A stretch of 64,000 nt of DNA from Cristatella mucedo (taxonomy: Eukaryota; Bryozoa; Phylactolaemata; Cristatellidae): assembly GCA_009760855.2 (NCBI GenBank), contig WPIO01000044.1, positions 2,675,393-2,739,392 on the forward strand, written 5' to 3'. Every line of letters starts with the position of its first letter. The first letter of the stretch is position 1. A model generated the notes under the pieces. The model was not told the DNA's origin. It saw only the letters and a list, made by a program, of their open reading frames with translations, and ran no database searches. The translations under genes were made by a program, and so were the position numbers. This document shows positions 61,165 through 64,000 of this stretch, one piece after another.

Positions 61165-64000
61165 TCATATTTTGACATCTATATCAATATTACATTTTTT
61201 ACAATGACCTGGATTAGTACCTTCACTTAAAGCTTTAGCAATCCTATAATGACCGTATGCATAACTAGATTATCCACAATCTAACCAGTATCTTTTTTAA
61301 TCAAATGCTGAAAGTGCAACTGTTTCTAACTCATTAGTAAATAGCTCATGTTTATCTTGAGAAATATTTTTTGAAACTTCCTAATTTTTTTCCCTAAACT
61401 TTTTATTTGTTTTACCTTTGAAAACTTCTGTGCTATCAGTTAAACAACTAACAAATGTGTCATGACCCATTGTTTTAGTTAAAACTGCTTTTTTTACTCC
61501 TTTTTCGGCAGCTTTTCTTTCAGCATCGACAATACTTACAGAGTATAGTTTTGGTCTTAAAGCACATACTTCTGAAATTACTATCCTTTCTGTTTCATCC
61601 TTAAATTTACCAATTGTATCAGCATTGAAGTAATCAGGCATTGCTTTCATATCATCGTAAAAATTATGTGTTTCAACATTCATAATTAAAGAATCAGTGT
61701 CAGTATAGATTAAACTAACCTTATTTCCATATTTCGGTTTTATAACATCATAATAAAACTTTTACATACGTAACTTTAATAAATCTAGTATTGCACTACC
61801 GATAAATATTGGTTTATTCAATCTTGTTTTCGATTGATTCATTTGAAATATTGTCAATGATTTTCCAAAATCTCTAAAGTTAACCATTTTTGGATCTCTA
61901 ATTCTTTTTTGAATTTCTTTTTTCTTATTTCATCAACAGTACTAACTAAATAAGTTTTAACTCTTTTTTCAACATCTTCACAAGTTTTACCATAAAATGA
62001 ATTCATTATAAGTTTCCAAAGATTTCTTAAAAACTGTTTACTTGAATTTAATGCTTTCATTTCAGTGCACATTTCAATATATGGTTTAAGCCATCTAGAT
62101 TGTTTAATCTTAAAAACTTTCCTTACATCATCCACCATTCCATGCGTCAAAGAAATTTTTAAATATCTATAATGAAGAAGATAATCCTTCTTTGGTTGAT
62201 AGTCACACACTAACTTTGGAACATTGCTTGCTCCTGTTTTGAACTTATTTTGAAAGTTAGAATATTCATTACAATCAACAACTCTACTACAAGCACATAA
62301 TGGTTATTCATTGTGTAAATCATGGTAATACTCTTTAGTTTTTGGATCGTATTCAATATCAACAACAAAGAAGTAACCAATGTCTGATTCATCTTCTATT
62401 CTAAGAATGCTATCAATATTCCACCCCTCATTTGAAATTTCTTCAATATTTCCTTGTGGAAGAAGTTCCATCATTGCTGTTGGATAAAGACTTGTTGCAT
62501 CTTGATAATTTATCCATGTTGTTGGTTTATCCTTATTATAATCAGGAACTGGTGGATTATTTGCTGTAACAAGGCTACTATTAACCTGACATATTCCTCC
62601 ACGAATAGATTTTTCAAACATGTCATAATTGTCTCTATCAGCCAACAACTCAATCTTTACTCGTGAAAACCAGAATACTGCACTCCATGAGAAGTTTGGT
62701 GTTGTTACAAAGTTTGCAGGATCTAGTTTTAGTTTTGATATCAAACCTTTTCTATAACTTTCGAAACAATCTGCAAGTAATAACACCCATTAAAAGATAC
62801 AAATTATGGTATTCTGACATATTTTTACAATCAAACTCTTTCCAAACATCCTTTTCTTTTTTATAACTTTCATCAGATATTCCAGTCATGTAAACAGTTG
62901 AGTAAAAATCATCCTTATTTGGAAGAGATGAAACGAAAAACTTCTCAAACGAATCCATGAACTCATAAGGACACTCTCCTTTTGTTGCCAACATATTAAG
63001 GTTTTTATTTGGATATTGTTCACATAAAGCTGTATTAGAAATTGGGAAACAATCGTTTTACCCATTGTTGATGCTATGAAGTCTAATGAACCAAGCATAA
63101 ATTGAGCACTATCCTTAAAAACTATATCCTTAACTCTTAACATCATATACTTCTTAAGATTGTTTGCTATTGGTTCTGCTCAACTTCTGTTCAACACTAA
63201 AATTTTCAAGTGCTTTAACAATTATGTGGGAATCATGTCCTCTAAAGTTATGAAATACGTGCATTTAGCTCGTATGCTCCCACAACCTGGAACTCCCTCC
63301 CGACCTGCATCAGAACATCCCCTGACCTGACCACATTTAAAAGAAACTTAAAAACATACCTATTTAGGACAGCATTTAGTGGGTCCTTGTGATTCGTCCT
63401 CGATGTGCTTATGCGTGCTGACACTGTTCATGCTGCCACTAACCACATTTGCATGCTGACCCAGTGCATGTAACCCCTAACCATGTTATTCATTTTGTTT
63501 GTTTTTCAAGCATGATTTTACTTACTATTCTATTGCGTATCACTTTGCAGCAAATGTAAAGCGCCTAGAAAGAGATTAAGTTCTCTGAGGGCGCTTTATC
63601 AAGTGCAATATTATTATTATTATTATTAAATATAACTGAGAGTTTCAATTTTTTGAAATCCATTCCAGCTTTTAAGTTACAAATATGATGAGCAGGGCCT
63701 CTATATTTATTTGTTAGATGACAATGATCGTGAACTTATTAAATGGTTCTTTACACATCCAGCAGAAAATAGCTTCTTCATGTTCTTCACTTTCCCTTTC
63801 AGTCAAGTCATCCATTTTACTTTCTGAATTATGTTCAATCAATTTACTTTTCAAGAAATCTGATACGTCAAATAATCTTTGTAAAAACTTAAATATACAA
63901 TCAGATCCAACTTTCGTAAACTTATCAACAACTTCTCCTTTCCAATCAATAATAACAAAAGCAGCTGAACATGGTGTATAAATTGGTCCATTTTTCCTTT
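61165..64000 (-). pseudogene. polB: Protein-primed family B DNA polymerase (copy C), runs off window
   Basis: Visible from the endonuclease-VII-like zinc box (CWMCKEPF, 63,760) to the C-terminus. Exonuclease III remnant, KLDPANFVTTPNFSW (62,720), FEKSIRGGICQVN, motif A YQDATSLYPTAMM (62,490), motif B LIMNSFYGKTCE (62,000), motif C IYTDTDSLIM (61,700), Cys-rich end GHCKKC. A LINE at 63,256-63,640 and several frameshifts break it. N-terminus lies beyond the window. Confidence 0.8.
63256..63640 (+). mobile_element. LINE 3' end, hairpin family (in polB)
   Basis: Plus-strand copy ending in (ATT)n at 63,618-63,635, nearly identical to those at 16,461 and 53,600. Starts in the end of the RT ORF (NSLPTCIRTSPD in frame on plus) and is inserted in the polB gene between the exonuclease regions. 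Confidence 0.85.

Overview
This looks like an AT-rich animal (probably invertebrate) nuclear locus built almost entirely from decayed, rearranged copies of an integrated Polinton/Maverick-type (adintovirus-like) DNA virus. Evidence is the co-occurrence of a protein-primed family B DNA polymerase (YTDTDSL, DATSLYP), a retrovirus-like integrase, an adenain-like cysteine protease (YHWVALKK ... DCGRRC), a P-loop packaging ATPase (GPSGSGKS), a phospholipase-A2-type virion protein (YAGPGT) and capsid-like genes. Eukaryotic retrotransposons (CR1/L2-like LINE 3' ends, a Ty3/Gypsy element) are inserted among them. The host species cannot be named from the sequence. Nearly every viral gene carries in-frame stops (TAA, TAG and TGA all occur, so this is not recoding), frameshifts or insertions; some frameshifts in homopolymers could be assembly errors.

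Layout. (1) 1-10,356, copy A, read left to right: acidic protein, small ORFan, 159-aa family, 121-aa family, fibre-1, membrane protein, PLA2 protein, 160-aa family, zinc-ribbon/protease, then a patchwork of short fragments (fibres, polB, ATPase, capsid, ORFans) ending in a terminal inverted repeat. (2) 10,357-12,075, 3' part of a Gypsy element (gag, protease, RT). (3) 12,108-18,486, mixed segment D: a TM protein, acidic protein and a divergent polB on the minus strand, then integrase and capsid fragments, penton-like, coiled-coil, truncated MCP, fibre tail and an HNH endonuclease on the plus strand. (4) 18,458-39,933, copy B: integrase, zinc protein, fibre-4, YqaJ exonuclease, MCP, coiled-coil, penton-like, minor capsid, coiled-coil, ATPase, zinc-ribbon/protease, 160-aa family, PLA2 protein, HNH, membrane protein, three fibres, 159-aa family, three ORFans, acidic protein, polB, terminal hairpin. 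(5) 39,934-40,590, the 5' part of a Gypsy element (LTR, PBS, gag start) on the minus strand. (6) 41,005-64,000, copy C, collinear with B and continuing past the window edge in polB.

Working together: polB with the integrase would replicate and insert the genome; MCP, penton-like and minor capsid proteins with the ATPase and protease would build and mature a particle; the PLA2 and membrane proteins and the fibres fit entry; the exonuclease fits recombination or repair. Genes are packed into divergent pairs with 10-20 bp between start codons, and most start codons follow a TATATAGAAATG-like motif. The most interesting signals are this promoter architecture (including an exactly palindromic 8-bp core between integrase and zinc gene), the zinc-ribbon/protease fusion with copy-specific repeat linkers, a family of Cys-containing small ORFans, expansion of fibre and penton-like genes, HNH genes in a repeated location, and the two Gypsy halves abutting two viral ends as though split by one insertion.
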